From positions 3,732,120-3,796,119 of the forward strand of contig NC_015589.1 of NCBI RefSeq assembly GCF_000215085.1: a stretch of DNA of 64,000 nt. Direction: 5' to 3'. Source of the stretch: Desulforamulus ruminis DSM 2154. GTDB lineage: Bacteria; Bacillota; Desulfotomaculia; Desulfotomaculales; Desulfotomaculaceae. Of this stretch, positions 41,460-49,612 are shown in pieces. Each line of letters begins with the position of its first letter. Within the stretch, counting starts at the first letter, position 1. The notes under the pieces were generated by a model that searched no databases, was not told the DNA's origin, and worked only from the letters and a program-made list of their open reading frames with translations. The position numbers and the translations under genes were made by a program.

Positions 41460-41636
41460 TTGCATAGATACCAATATCTGGTATATCTGTTTCGGAGCCT
41501 ACAGCACGCGGGGAAGCGACATTCCTCCGCCGGGAGTACAGTCTCCACTGACCGGCCCGAAGGAACATGGCAAGAAACTACAACTTCATAGTGTCTGGTC
41601 CTTTGACAGTATCTGCTAACTGAGGGAGGCGATTGC
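41460..41636 (+). promoter_or_regulatory. Structured leader of an orphan plus-strand ORF
   Basis: Plus-strand segment with a palindrome GATACCAATATCTGGTATATC at 41467-41487 overlapping a weak promoter (TTGCAT, 16 bp, TATATC). About 130 nt follow with paired segments: TTTCGG (from 41490) with CCGAA (about 41567), GCCGG/CCGGC around 41529-41557, and GGAG/CTCC inside. A GGGAGG site then precedes the ATG at 41637. I recognise no known riboswitch. The layout of palindrome, folded leader and ribosome site suggests a regulated small gene. The remaining 41254-41459 is A+T rich without features. Confidence 0.3.
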
Positions 41637-41963
41637 ATGTTTAACATCAATGATTCCCCTGAGTTTATCAGGAATAACATAGTTCTGCCATCAGGCTTGC
41701 CGAGCAGGCTGCTCAAAGAAGAGGAGGTGAAACCACCACAGCATACAGGATCGCCTAAAATGGTGAAATCCCCTGTACAGGCCGGTGGGGCGGAAAGGCG
41801 GTTCGCCCCAGGTGGCTCGTCCAGTCCACCGGGAGGGCCTGTAGAAAAATCCGCCCCCTCCCTGTCAGGGGACCCAGGTAATCCCAGGCCACCAACCCGG
41901 AATGAATTACTCCGATTACTGAAGGGATGTGGTAATTTCCTTTTACACAGAGAACAATCATAA
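41637..41963 (+). CDS. Orphan plus-strand small protein, unknown
   Basis: 108-codon frame with GGGAGG eight bases before its ATG, the only credible gene on the plus strand. The protein starts MFNINDSPEFIRNNIVLP, has a Pro/Gly/Ser-rich middle likely to be disordered, and ends in a short amphipathic segment TRNELLRLLKGCGNFLLH. I recognise no family. The DNA of the middle part also forms a large stem (ACAGGCC at 41776-41782 with GGCCTGT at 41836-41842), so the segment could instead be an RNA whose frame is accidental. Confidence 0.3.
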   Translation: MFNINDSPEFIRNNIVLPSGLPSRLLKEEEVKPPQHTGSPKMVKSPVQAGGAERRFAPGGSSSPPGGPVEKSAPSLSGDPGNPRPPTRNELLRLLKGCGNFLLHREQS

Positions 41964-42049
41964 ATGCTTTAAAAAGTATTATCCCTCCGTTTTTCAGATT
42001 TTTCCTTTCCCCTTCTATGTGGTGGATCATTTTTTCAGCTTAAAACCTT

Positions 42050-42290
42050 TTGCTGTTGTGTGGAACCGATGCCTGTACCGCCCCTGTAAGCCAAGTCAGG
42101 AGCACTGGTACAAAAATTTAAAAAGGCAGAGACGCCCCCAACCCTGAAAACATGAGGAATAACCTTTCCCCCCAATACCGCGCACTTAGGTCGCTTTTCC
42201 GGAAAGCGTCCACATGCGAAATAAGATTTTTCTTTTATAATTAATGTGGGGAATACAGGGACGGCGTTACGGAAAACTAAATAAAAATAA
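42050..42290 (+). other. Gene-free segment with a cobalamin-riboswitch-like fragment
   Basis: Between the orphan ORF and the LysM/M23 gene. At 42077-42111 the plus strand reads CCGCCCCTGTAAGCC followed by AAGTCAGGAGCACTGG, resembling the CCCGCCxCTGTAA core and the B12 box of cobalamin riboswitches, but the helices that normally separate them are missing. A small hairpin CGCTTTTCCGGAAAGCG (42192-42208) and a terminator (42294-42316) follow. At best it is a remnant; chance similarity is possible. Confidence 0.2.
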
Positions 42291-42293
42291 AGT

Positions 42294-42316
42294 ACCCCCA
42301 TCCACCGGATGGGGGT
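42294..42316. terminator. Bidirectional terminator beside the LysM/M23 gene
   Basis: A perfect 10 bp stem ACCCCCATCC/GGATGGGGGT with a 3 nt loop. The plus strand continues TTTCTTTC and the minus strand ACTTTATTTTTA, so it can end both the minus-strand LysM/M23 transcript (stop at 42339) and any plus-strand transcript of the orphan segment. Confidence 0.85.
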
Positions 42317-42338
42317 TTTCTTTCTATTCTAGCAGGTT

Positions 42339-43265
42339 TTATCCAAATAACCTTTCTTTTAAAAACATCAGGGGATCCACAGGAATTCCCTGCCTCAAAA
42401 TTTCCATATGCAGGTGCGGTCCTGCAGAATTGCCGGTATTGCCTATCAGAGCAATGGCCTGGCCCCGTTCAACCCACTGACCTTCCTGAACCAGCAGTTT
42501 GGAGCAGTGAGCATACAGAGAACGTATCTCGTTGCCATTGTCAATAATCACCGTCAGACCGTAGGTGCCTCTGGGAGCCGACCAAACTACCGTCCCGGCT
42601 TCGGCAGCGGAAATAACAGCGCCTTCATTGGCTCCAATATCCACCCCTTCATGGGGCCGGTCTTCCCGGATGCCAAAGAGAGAAGTTACTTCCCCCGCCA
42701 CCGGCCAGGCCCAGCCGCCCAATAGGATTCGATCACCGGCGACGCTTACGGCAGCTTCCCGGTTCATTGCCCCGGGTATTTTAAGTTCTTGGCCAATTTT
42801 AATATTGTTGGGGTTGGTCAAATGGTTGGCCTCAATTAAATCTTGCATCGAGAGACCATATTGACCTGCAATATGAGTTAGGGTCTCCCCGGTGGCTACC
42901 TTATGAACACCGGCATTTGCGCCGGGAAGGATCAAATCGCGGCCGGGCAGCAGGACTTCTTCCTGGCTGATATGGTTGACCATGGCTAATTTAACCACGG
43001 TGGTCCCGGAACGCTCGGCAATACTCCAGAGAGTATCCCCTTCACGAACCTGATATACCAGGTCTTGGCGCCCCTGTTCTCCCGCCGGCCTGTTAGCCGC
43101 AGCCTTTTCCACCCTTTCTTCCCGGGCTAAGGGAGGCGTATAGTTGCCCTCATCCATGACCTCATCCAGACCGGCACCGGCAGGTAGAATTCCCAGCACC
43201 GTACAGGACAGAAAAACGGCAGTGGATACTGCTAAAAACTGCTTTTTATTTATAAAAAATTTCAT
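42339..43265 (-). CDS. Secreted LysM-M23 peptidoglycan endopeptidase
   Basis: 308 aa from the ATG at 43265 (GAGGTGA eight bases upstream). After a signal peptide or anchor (AVSTAVFLSCTVLGILPAGAG) come two LysM wall-binding repeats (YQVREGDTLWSIAERSG and HKVATGETLTHIAGQYG), then a C-terminal M23 domain with intact zinc ligands: HEGVD and the HLH of GPHLHMEI. It should cut peptide cross-links in the wall. It differs from the SpoIIQ-like protein, whose ligands are lost. It follows rho by 83 bp. Confidence 0.9.
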   Translation of the reverse strand: MKFFINKKQFLAVSTAVFLSCTVLGILPAGAGLDEVMDEGNYTPPLAREERVEKAAANRPAGEQGRQDLVYQVREGDTLWSIAERSGTTVVKLAMVNHISQEEVLLPGRDLILPGANAGVHKVATGETLTHIAGQYGLSMQDLIEANHLTNPNNIKIGQELKIPGAMNREAAVSVAGDRILLGGWAWPVAGEVTSLFGIREDRPHEGVDIGANEGAVISAAEAGTVVWSAPRGTYGLTVIIDNGNEIRSLYAHCSKLLVQEGQWVERGQAIALIGNTGNSAGPHLHMEILRQGIPVDPLMFLKERLFG

Positions 43266-43348
43266 AAAATAAGTCACCTCAATTAAGCAAACTATTCGTA
43301 GCTTAACCGAAGTGACAGCAAATTATACCTTTAGGGGGAAAATTTCTC

Positions 43349-44692
43349 TTATCCCCGCTCTTCAATTCTCCTTTTATAAGGTCTTTTGATAAATTTAGCA
43401 GGCTCTTCAGGCTGCTGGGGCCTGGGTTTGGGTTTAAAGTCATACAGCAGTTCTTCATTCACCCGGGTATGCTTCATACGATCCAAAAGATTTTCCAGGG
43501 CTTCAATGGGAGACATGCTGGTAATGGCCCTGCGGAGGCTCCAAACATATTCCAGTTCTTCCTTATTCAACAGTAAATCCTCCCGCCGGGTGCCGGACCG
43601 CTGGATATCAATGGCGGGAAACAGCCGACGGTCCGCCAATTTGCGGTCCAGAATCAGTTCCATGTTGCCGGTTCCCTTGAATTCTTCGAAGATGACATCA
43701 TCCATCCGGCTGCCGGTTTCAACCAGTGCTGTAGCCAGGATGGTCAAGCTGCCCCCTTCTTCCATATTCCGGGCAGCGCCAAAAAATCTTTTCGGTTTGT
43801 GCAGGGCGGCCGGGTCTACGCCGCCGGACAAGGTTCGCCCGCTGGGGGGGATGACCAAATTGTGGGCCCGGGCCAACCGGGTAATGCTGTCCAGTAAAAT
43901 GACCACATCCCGTCCGCTCTCAACCAGCCGCTTGGCCCGTTCTAAAACCATGTCGGAAGCCTTAACATGGTTATCCGGCGGCTCATCAAAGGTTGAACTG
44001 ACCACCTCGGCTTTTACAGACCGTTCAATATCCGTTACTTCTTCGGGTCTTTCGTCAATTAATAATATTAACAGGACAATCTCAGGATGATTTGCGGTAA
44101 TGCTATTGGCAATTTCCTTGATTAATATGGTTTTTCCTGCTTTAGGAGGGGCTACAATAAGACCCCGCTGACCCTTGCCCAGGGGTGCGATGAGGTCAAT
44201 AATTCGGGTTGAAATACGATCGCGGAAGGTTTCCAGTTTAATTCTTTGTTGAGGATAGAGAGGTGTGAGGCCTTCAAAATGCATTCGTTCAGCAGCCAGT
44301 TCGGGGTTAACACCGTTCACCTGTTCAACCCGCAACAGGCCGTAATACCGTTCGTTGTCCTTTGGTCTTCGGACCTGACCAAAAACCATGTCTCCGGTTC
44401 TCAAGTCAAAGCGCCTGATCTGTGAAACAGAAACATAAATATCGTCATTGCTGGGGACATAAGTTGAAGGTCTTAGAAAGCCGTAACCGTCAGGGAGTAT
44501 TTCCAAAACGCCTCCGGCCATGGATACACCGCTTTGTTGAGTTTGCAGTTTGGATATCTCAAAAACCAGTTCCTTTTTTCGCAGTTTATAATATCCAGAA
44601 ATTTCCAAGTCGCGGGCAATGGTATACAACTCCCGCATGGTCTTGGATTCTAATTCAGCCTGTGTTGTAACAGGCTTTTGACTTTCGGTCAA
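43349..44692 (-). CDS. rho: Transcription termination factor Rho
   Basis: 447 aa hexameric RNA helicase that ends transcripts. Order: N-terminal helical domain ([20 protein letters not shown]), RNA-binding cold-shock-like domain ([20 protein letters not shown]), and an ATPase core with P-loop [10 protein letters not shown], Walker [12 protein letters not shown] and the Q/R-loop segments. No long inserts, so it is the short Firmicute form. It sits in the conserved rho-rpmE neighbourhood. Confidence 0.96.
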   Translation of the reverse strand: MTESQKPVTTQAELESKTMRELYTIARDLEISGYYKLRKKELVFEISKLQTQQSGVSMAGGVLEILPDGYGFLRPSTYVPSNDDIYVSVSQIRRFDLRTGDMVFGQVRRPKDNERYYGLLRVEQVNGVNPELAAERMHFEGLTPLYPQQRIKLETFRDRISTRIIDLIAPLGKGQRGLIVAPPKAGKTILIKEIANSITANHPEIVLLILLIDERPEEVTDIERSVKAEVVSSTFDEPPDNHVKASDMVLERAKRLVESGRDVVILLDSITRLARAHNLVIPPSGRTLSGGVDPAALHKPKRFFGAARNMEEGGSLTILATALVETGSRMDDVIFEEFKGTGNMELILDRKLADRRLFPAIDIQRSGTRREDLLLNKEELEYVWSLRRAITSMSPIEALENLLDRMKHTRVNEELLYDFKPKPRPQQPEEPAKFIKRPYKRRIEERG

Positions 44693-44737
44693 GTAGACTC
44701 CACCTTTAAATGTTCTATTTTTAACTTATAACCACGG

Positions 44738-45256
44738 TTAGGAAGTTTTATTCGCAGGGACAATGCCTACTTTTTTGTTTTTTTTTATAGCAGCTTTCTG
44801 GCGGAACTCTAAAAATTTAACAGCCGCAAAATAAATCAGAAAGCTGGCCACTAAGGCGTCGATCACGCTGCCCACCAAAAAAGGAAATCCCAAAGCTTTT
44901 ATTTTTAAGATGGCTTTGGTCAGTACAGGGATTCCATGGGCTAAATCCGTTGTGATGGGTGAAGGCGCCTCTCCCACGAGAAGTTTACCTACAAAAATAT
45001 TCAGGGTAAAAAACAGAGGAACAGCCGGTTTAAAAATGAGCACCGTGAGGGTCGCTGCTACTGCGTGAACACGAATCAGCTTTGCAACCAGGAACGAGAG
45101 AGGAATACTGATGAAGGGAACCGGCAGAAAGTCAAAGGCCACGCCCAGAGCAATTCCCTGAGCCACTTTCTGAGGGGCCTCGGGAAGATTTATCAACTGG
45201 TAGCAGGATTCCTTGCATTTACAAAACAACGATTTAATTAGATTGGTTGCCACCAA
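44738..45256 (-). CDS. DUF2062 membrane protein
   Basis: 172 aa with about four hydrophobic segments and the family pattern PQKVAQGIALGVAFDFLPV followed by IFKPAVPLFF. DUF2062 proteins are membrane proteins of unknown function, sometimes near glycosyltransferases. The tail is basic (AAIKKNKKVG). It is co-directional with rho, 45 bp upstream of it, and probably in the same transcript. Confidence 0.75.
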   Translation of the reverse strand: MVATNLIKSLFCKCKESCYQLINLPEAPQKVAQGIALGVAFDFLPVPFISIPLSFLVAKLIRVHAVAATLTVLIFKPAVPLFFTLNIFVGKLLVGEAPSPITTDLAHGIPVLTKAILKIKALGFPFLVGSVIDALVASFLIYFAAVKFLEFRQKAAIKKNKKVGIVPANKTS

Positions 45257-45353
45257 AAAATCCTCCTAAGAATTCAACAAACCCAAAGGTTTTTACTTTG
45301 CCTGCAAATGCAGGATAAATTTAGTATAGCGCCGGGGTAAGCAGGAGTCAAGG

Positions 45354-45597
45354 GTGGGGCTTATGGTTGTTGGCCTTATGAGTATTTCTTGAGGGTCCAG
45401 TTGCCAGCCTTATACTGCTTTGCTTAAAGGTCTAGTTATTTGTACTGGGGTATTTCCTTGGGATTATACTTTCTTAATAAAAATACAGTTATACAGATAG
45501 CAGGACCCCAAAGAAATACTCGTCAGGCTAACAACAGGACCTAACAGGAATACAGAATAAGTCTAAGGACAGGACCCAAAAGGAATACCCTTAAGCT
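45354..45597. repeat. Palindromic intergenic repeat, copy E (longest)
   Basis: About 240 bp between the DUF2062 gene and fsa. It carries at least three units per arm. Its reverse complement aligns with copy G (50567-50790) over roughly 110 bp with about a dozen differences by eye, then again over the other arm, with about 48 extra bases in the centre of E. Its outer edge AGCTTAAGGGTATTC supplies the last codon and stop of fsa. Confidence 0.85.
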
Positions 45598-46244
45598 TTA
45601 CCGCCTGTTAGTTTGGCCCAATCCGTTAAAAAGGCGTCAATGCCCTTATCTGTGAGGGGATGTTTGGTCATCTGCAGCAAAACCTTGTAAGGTACCGTAG
45701 CAATATGCGCCCCTGCTTTGGCTGATTGCAACACATGGAGCGGGTGACGAATACTGGCGGAAATAACCTGGGTTTCCAGGTTGTAATTATCAAAGATCTC
45801 AATAATATCATAAATTAACCCGATGCCGTCGTGTCCAATATCATCCAGGCGGCCCACAAAGGGACTGACGTAAGTGGCCCCGGCACGGGCGGCCAATAGT
45901 GCCTGGTTGGCGGAAAACACCAGTGTAACATTGGTTTTTATCCCTTTTTCATAACAAGCCCGGGTAGCTTTAAGGCCCTCCGGGGTCATGGGAATCTTGA
46001 TGACAATATTAGAGTGAATGGCGGCCAGTTCCTCCGCTTCTCGAAGCATTTCCCCTGCCTCCAGGCTGATGACTTCAGCACTGATCGGCCCGTCAACAAT
46101 AGAAACGATCTCTCTGACCACTTCCGCAAAGTCCCTTCCTTCCTTGGCAATCAAAGAAGGATTGGTAGTGACTCCGGAAATCACGCCTAAGGAGTTTGCC
46201 GCTCTAATTTCATCCACATTGGCAGTGTCTATGAAGAAAAGCAT
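45591..46244 (-). CDS. fsa: Transaldolase-like fructose-6-phosphate aldolase
   Basis: 217 aa TIM-barrel enzyme of the small transaldolase (TalC/FSA) subfamily. The Schiff-base Lys is in KTNVTLVFS (86-94), and active-site Asp is in [11 protein letters not shown] at the start. The Bacillus orthologue in the same place (ywjH) acts as a transaldolase. It is next to fba, a carbon-metabolism pair. Its stop lies on the edge of repeat copy E. Confidence 0.9.
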   Translation of the reverse strand: MLFFIDTANVDEIRAANSLGVISGVTTNPSLIAKEGRDFAEVVREIVSIVDGPISAEVISLEAGEMLREAEELAAIHSNIVIKIPMTPEGLKATRACYEKGIKTNVTLVFSANQALLAARAGATYVSPFVGRLDDIGHDGIGLIYDIIEIFDNYNLETQVISASIRHPLHVLQSAKAGAHIATVPYKVLLQMTKHPLTDKGIDAFLTDWAKLTGGKA

Positions 46245-46267
46245 GTGCGTTTATACCTCCTAATAAC

Positions 46268-46388
46268 TTTTCTTTAGCCTTTAGGGCTTTCCTTGTGGTC
46301 CAGTTGCTCGCCTTAAGGGTTTTACTAAGGGTCCAGTTATTGTCGTTTTAATGAAATAACCGGACCCTAAAGGAATCCCCCTTACCTT
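46268..46388. repeat. Palindromic intergenic repeat, copy F
   Basis: About 120 bp between fsa and fba. Left units GGTCCAGTTGCTCG and GGGTCCAGTTATTG; right unit ATAACCGGACCC. The two inner arms (GGGTCCAGTTATT and AATAACCGGACCC) form a 13 bp stem with one mismatch. The edge lies on the fba stop. Confidence 0.75.
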
Positions 46389-47241
46389 AGGCTCTGCCCG
46401 CGCTGCCGAATACTCTGATTTTCTGCCGGATCACTTCGGTAGCCGCTTCCCGGGCGGGGCTTAAAACCTTGCGGGGATCAATTTCTTTGGGATTACTTTC
46501 AACCACCTGCCGGCAGGCATTGGTAAAAGCCTCCCGGATATTGGTATCAATATTTACCTTACGCACACCCAGGCCAATGGCCTCTTGAATAGCCTCATCC
46601 GGAACACCGGAAGAACCGTGAAGAACAATGGGAATCTTGACCAAGCCCACAATCTTTTCTAAACGGGCAAAATCCAGCTTGGGCACGCCCTTATACTGGC
46701 CATGGGCCGTACCAATGGCTATGGCCAGAGAATCTACTCCGGTTTGTTGCACAAAGGTCAGCGCCTCCTCAGGATCTGTAAAGAAAGCATCCCTTTCATC
46801 CACATGGATATCATCTTCGGTGCCACCGATTTTCCCCAGTTCAGCCTCCACCGATACGCCGGTCGCCCGGGCTACCTCGATCACCTTTTTCGTCAGGGCA
46901 ATGTTCTCCTGCAGAGGAAGTTTAGAACCATCAATCATCACCGAAGTAAACCCAAAGCGAATGCACTTCATGCATTGCTCGAAGCTGGTGCCGTGGTCCA
47001 GATGCAGGGCCACCGGAACAGAGGTCTTGCTGGCAGCCAAATTAGCCAGGGCATAAATGTATTCAATCCCCGCGTATTTAATGGCTCCTTGGCTGGCCTG
47101 CATAATCACAGGCGCCTTTTCAGCCTCGGCAGCCGCCACAATGGCCTGTACAATCTCCATGTTGTTTACATTGAACGCGCCAACGGCATATTTGCCTTCT
47201 TCGGCTTTTTTTAATAATTCGGTAACCGGAACAAGTGGCAT
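46387..47241 (-). CDS. fba: Class II fructose-bisphosphate aldolase
   Basis: 284 aa zinc-dependent glycolytic and gluconeogenic enzyme. Zinc and catalytic motifs: LHLDHGTSFEQC (with the catalytic Asp and first His), EAELGKIGG, GTAHGQYKG and LHGSSGVPD, plus the phosphate-binding NIDTNIR. The position between fsa and spo0F matches Bacillus fbaA. A hairpin terminator and a folded segment lie upstream. Confidence 0.95.
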   Translation of the reverse strand: MPLVPVTELLKKAEEGKYAVGAFNVNNMEIVQAIVAAAEAEKAPVIMQASQGAIKYAGIEYIYALANLAASKTSVPVALHLDHGTSFEQCMKCIRFGFTSVMIDGSKLPLQENIALTKKVIEVARATGVSVEAELGKIGGTEDDIHVDERDAFFTDPEEALTFVQQTGVDSLAIAIGTAHGQYKGVPKLDFARLEKIVGLVKIPIVLHGSSGVPDEAIQEAIGLGVRKVNIDTNIREAFTNACRQVVESNPKEIDPRKVLSPAREAATEVIRQKIRVFGSAGRA

Positions 47242-47326
47242 GAAACACCCTCCTCAGTTTTTTTAAAATTGTATAATTCACTTTACCTTAAAAGCCCATT
47301 TAGACTCCCCTTAAAAATAGAAAAAA

Positions 47327-47343
47327 CCCGGACCACGTCCGAG
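47327..47343 (-). terminator. Terminator upstream of fba
   Basis: Stem CCCGGAC/GTCCGaG (7 bp with one G-T pair) with a 3 nt loop, followed on the minus strand by TTTTTTCTATTTTT. It lies 119 bp after the stop of the CxxC gene. The segment before it (47344-47440) has further pairings, including GCCGG/CCGGC, so it may be a 3' UTR, an attenuator of fba or a small RNA. Confidence 0.7.
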
Positions 47344-47461
47344 CCGGCGAACTGGTGCCAAGCCATCATCAGGAACCATATTCCCGGCGTGGGAGTTTTG
47401 CGGCCAAACCCTAAAAGATGGGTCAGAAACAGTATGACCAGAGAAACCAGGAATTATGTTT

Positions 47462-48160
47462 CTACTGCTGCTTATTCCGCTTACGTCGGGTCTTTTTAGT
47501 GGGTTTGGTGGAATTGCTGGAGTTGGAGAGACTATCCAGGCATTTAAAACCGTGCCTAGTCAATTCAATGGTTTCAACCTCTTGAATCACCTTGAGGTCC
47601 TCTTCGGTTTCGGCATAAATAATATTCACACTATCGCATTCTTTACAATGAAGTTCCAGCCGGTCTAAAAAAACTTCCACTTCAATGCGGCTGTTGCCGC
47701 ACTGGCAGAACAACCCGCCGTTGTCGGCAATCTCCTGCAGGCACTGCATCACCTGATGCATCACCTCGGGATTGTTGAAATACTCGTCGTAACCAATTTC
47801 ATCAATGAGCGCTTCCAGACCGGTGTCCAGCGTTTGAGCCAGATCTTTTACTTCTTCCGCCCTGCCGATAAACCCCAGTTCCAGACCGGAATCAGGACAA
47901 ATAAAATCGAAGGGTTCCCCGGACCACAAACGAACACCGGAGATCTCTTTAAGGTGTTTGCTCTCACAGACAACACAGGGTATTTGCAGCCAATAGCTGT
48001 GGGATTTTTTTCTCACAATCCCCAGCAAAAAAGCACCACAGGAACAGGTTACCTGCAAACTGCGCCGTCCTGAAAAGGCAAAACGGGAGAGGTTATGAAA
48101 TTCTAGAGCACCGCACTCCGGACAACGAATGGCCAAAGTGGTTACGGTATTTAACAGCAC
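47462..48160 (-). CDS. Cysteine-rich zinc-ribbon-like protein, unknown
   Basis: 232 aa soluble protein with several Cys pairs placed like zinc ribbons: CPEC near residue 14, CSC near 40, CVVC near 62, CQC near 162 and CKEC near 180. No signal peptide or membrane segment. I do not recognise a named family. In Bacillus the gene next to spo0F is ywjG, which does not look related. The C-terminus is very basic (KPTKKTRRKRNKQQ), suggesting nucleic-acid or acidic-partner binding. It lies between spo0F and fba. Confidence 0.7.
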   Translation of the reverse strand: MLLNTVTTLAIRCPECGALEFHNLSRFAFSGRRSLQVTCSCGAFLLGIVRKKSHSYWLQIPCVVCESKHLKEISGVRLWSGEPFDFICPDSGLELGFIGRAEEVKDLAQTLDTGLEALIDEIGYDEYFNNPEVMHQVMQCLQEIADNGGLFCQCGNSRIEVEVFLDRLELHCKECDSVNIIYAETEEDLKVIQEVETIELTRHGFKCLDSLSNSSNSTKPTKKTRRKRNKQQ

Positions 48161-48245
48161 CGCAATAACCCCCTCTTTAGCTTAAAGAGTTCGCCGCCGC
48201 CGCGAAAATTCCTTTTTTCTCTGCTAAATAGGAAATCCCCGGATT

Positions 48246-48656
48246 CTAACCGATCTCCTCTTCTAATGAACTCTCGGATCCCTTTTTCTCAACCAGTAAT
48301 CCTTTGATCAGAGCTCGCACGTCATCCAGGTCAAAGGGCTTATTTAAATAATGTTGAACACCCAGACTCTTGGTTTCAGCGATAATTTCCATATCCCCGT
48401 AAGCCGTCATCATGACAACCGGTATTTGGCCATAGCGTTTGCGAATCTCCTGCAGAGTTTCAAATCCGGTCATTCCTGGCATTTTAATGTCCAGTAGAAT
48501 CAGGAAAGGTAAAGTATCAGCAAGAACATTCAATGCTTCCGCCCCTCCACCAGCCATCTGGACTCGGTAGCCTTCATCGGCCAAAGTCTCAAATAATAAG
48601 CGCCGGACACCCACCTGATCATCTACAATAAGAACATCAATGATGTCCTTTGTCAT
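48246..48656 (-). CDS. spo0F: Sporulation response regulator Spo0F
   Basis: 136 aa single-domain receiver that passes phosphoryl groups in the sporulation phosphorelay. The ATG at 48656 is preferred over a GTG at 48665. The acidic pocket is VDDQ, the phosphoryl-acceptor Asp is in LLDIKMPGMTG, and the conserved Thr and Lys are in MMTAYGD and LNKPFD. No output domain. Position next to fba and pyrG matches Bacillus. The C-terminal tail is slightly longer than usual and acidic. Confidence 0.9.
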   Translation of the reverse strand: MTKDIIDVLIVDDQVGVRRLLFETLADEGYRVQMAGGGAEALNVLADTLPFLILLDIKMPGMTGFETLQEIRKRYGQIPVVMMTAYGDMEIIAETKSLGVQHYLNKPFDLDDVRALIKGLLVEKKGSESSLEEEIG

Positions 48657-48718
48657 TATATTCACCTACCTCTTAATCCCATAACAGGCAAGTCTTAAAA
48701 ATTTTTGATATTTCAGTG

Positions 48719-48773
48719 TTCGACACCGGACGAATAATACCTGCTTTTTATCTTAAAATACAATATTTCCTTC
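48719..48773 (-). promoter_or_regulatory. spo0F promoter region with a Spo0A box
   Basis: On the minus strand TATTAT (48734-48739) follows TTGTAT by 18 bp, a fair sigma-A promoter. TGTCGAA at 48719-48725 matches the Spo0A box. GAAGGAAAT at 48765-48773 matches the sigma-H -35 consensus, though no good sigma-H -10 follows. Bacillus spo0F is also controlled by Spo0A and sigma-H, so conserved regulation is likely. Confidence 0.5.
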
Positions 48774-48779
48774 CAAACT

Positions 48780-49595
48780 TCACCATGTAGTTGGGATAAA
48801 GGAAGAAATTACCGACATTAACCCGACAACACCGATGACAACCAATACCAAAGCAGCCACCACCGGTGTAAAAATAACCACCAGGGTTCTACCCGTGCTG
48901 ATTTGATGGGCCTCCCGAAGTCCTATGGTAAGTAATATAACACCCCAGATAAAGACCCCTAAGCCCGCGATGGTGGTAACCGCCGTGAAACTGGACGGAA
49001 ACAGCAGGATGGCCAAAACATTCAGCGGAATAAAAAAAACCGTAGGTAAACTGGCCAAACCATAAACAGTAAATACGGTCTTGGCTTTTCCCTGTCCACC
49101 GAAGAACTCAGCCAGCAGATGCAGCAAGGCGCTATAAAAAAACCATTTTATAAAATAAAAGAGGACCCCGAGCACAGCCAGAACCGGTGCCGCTGCCCGT
49201 AAGGCCTGTGAAAAATCCATGGCCTGCCGGAAAGGCATTCCCAGGTCCAACTCCAGGTTGGACGGTCCCCCACGGGTGGAGGTATACAGTTCTGTGAGTA
49301 ATTCAACCAAAGAAAGAAGAATGATAATGATCACCGTAGTGCCCACCGGGGGCTTTTGGACGATCATTTTCATGGTTTTCACCGGTTCAAAAAGGATGCC
49401 GTAAATGATATCATAAACCCGCAGCGGATGTTGTTCAGGTTCAGCAGCAGAAGGATTTTCTGCCTCAGAATTCCCCTCTTGATCAGCCGCAGGCTGTGCT
49501 TCTATCTCCACTGCCGGAACACCGCCCGAATTGGGTCCCTCATGGCTGCCGGTAACTTCCGGCTGTTCCCTGTTGTTTTCTTTATATTCTGTCAA
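48780..49595 (-). CDS. Yip1-domain membrane protein
   Basis: 271 aa. An acidic, Glu/Pro/Ala-rich soluble N-terminus (1-55) precedes about five hydrophobic helices. The segment LRVYDIIYGILFEPVKTMKM at the membrane entry and the overall layout fit bacterial Yip1-family proteins of unknown function. It begins 17 bp after sppA and is likely co-transcribed with it. Confidence 0.7.
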   Translation of the reverse strand: MTEYKENNREQPEVTGSHEGPNSGGVPAVEIEAQPAADQEGNSEAENPSAAEPEQHPLRVYDIIYGILFEPVKTMKMIVQKPPVGTTVIIIILLSLVELLTELYTSTRGGPSNLELDLGMPFRQAMDFSQALRAAAPVLAVLGVLFYFIKWFFYSALLHLLAEFFGGQGKAKTVFTVYGLASLPTVFFIPLNVLAILLFPSSFTAVTTIAGLGVFIWGVILLTIGLREAHQISTGRTLVVIFTPVVAALVLVVIGVVGLMSVISSFIPTTW

Positions 49596-49612
49596 CCTGT
49601 GTTCCCTCCCTA

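Noticed and set aside
41396-41716. 106-codon minus-strand frame in the 41 kb island
   Set aside because: It has no ribosome site and no family similarity, and it crosses the folded leader on the opposite strand.
43266-43348. Possible c-di-AMP (ydaO-type) riboswitch before the LysM/M23 gene
   Set aside because: Only about 80 bp separate it from rho, too short for that riboswitch, and no matching consensus is present.
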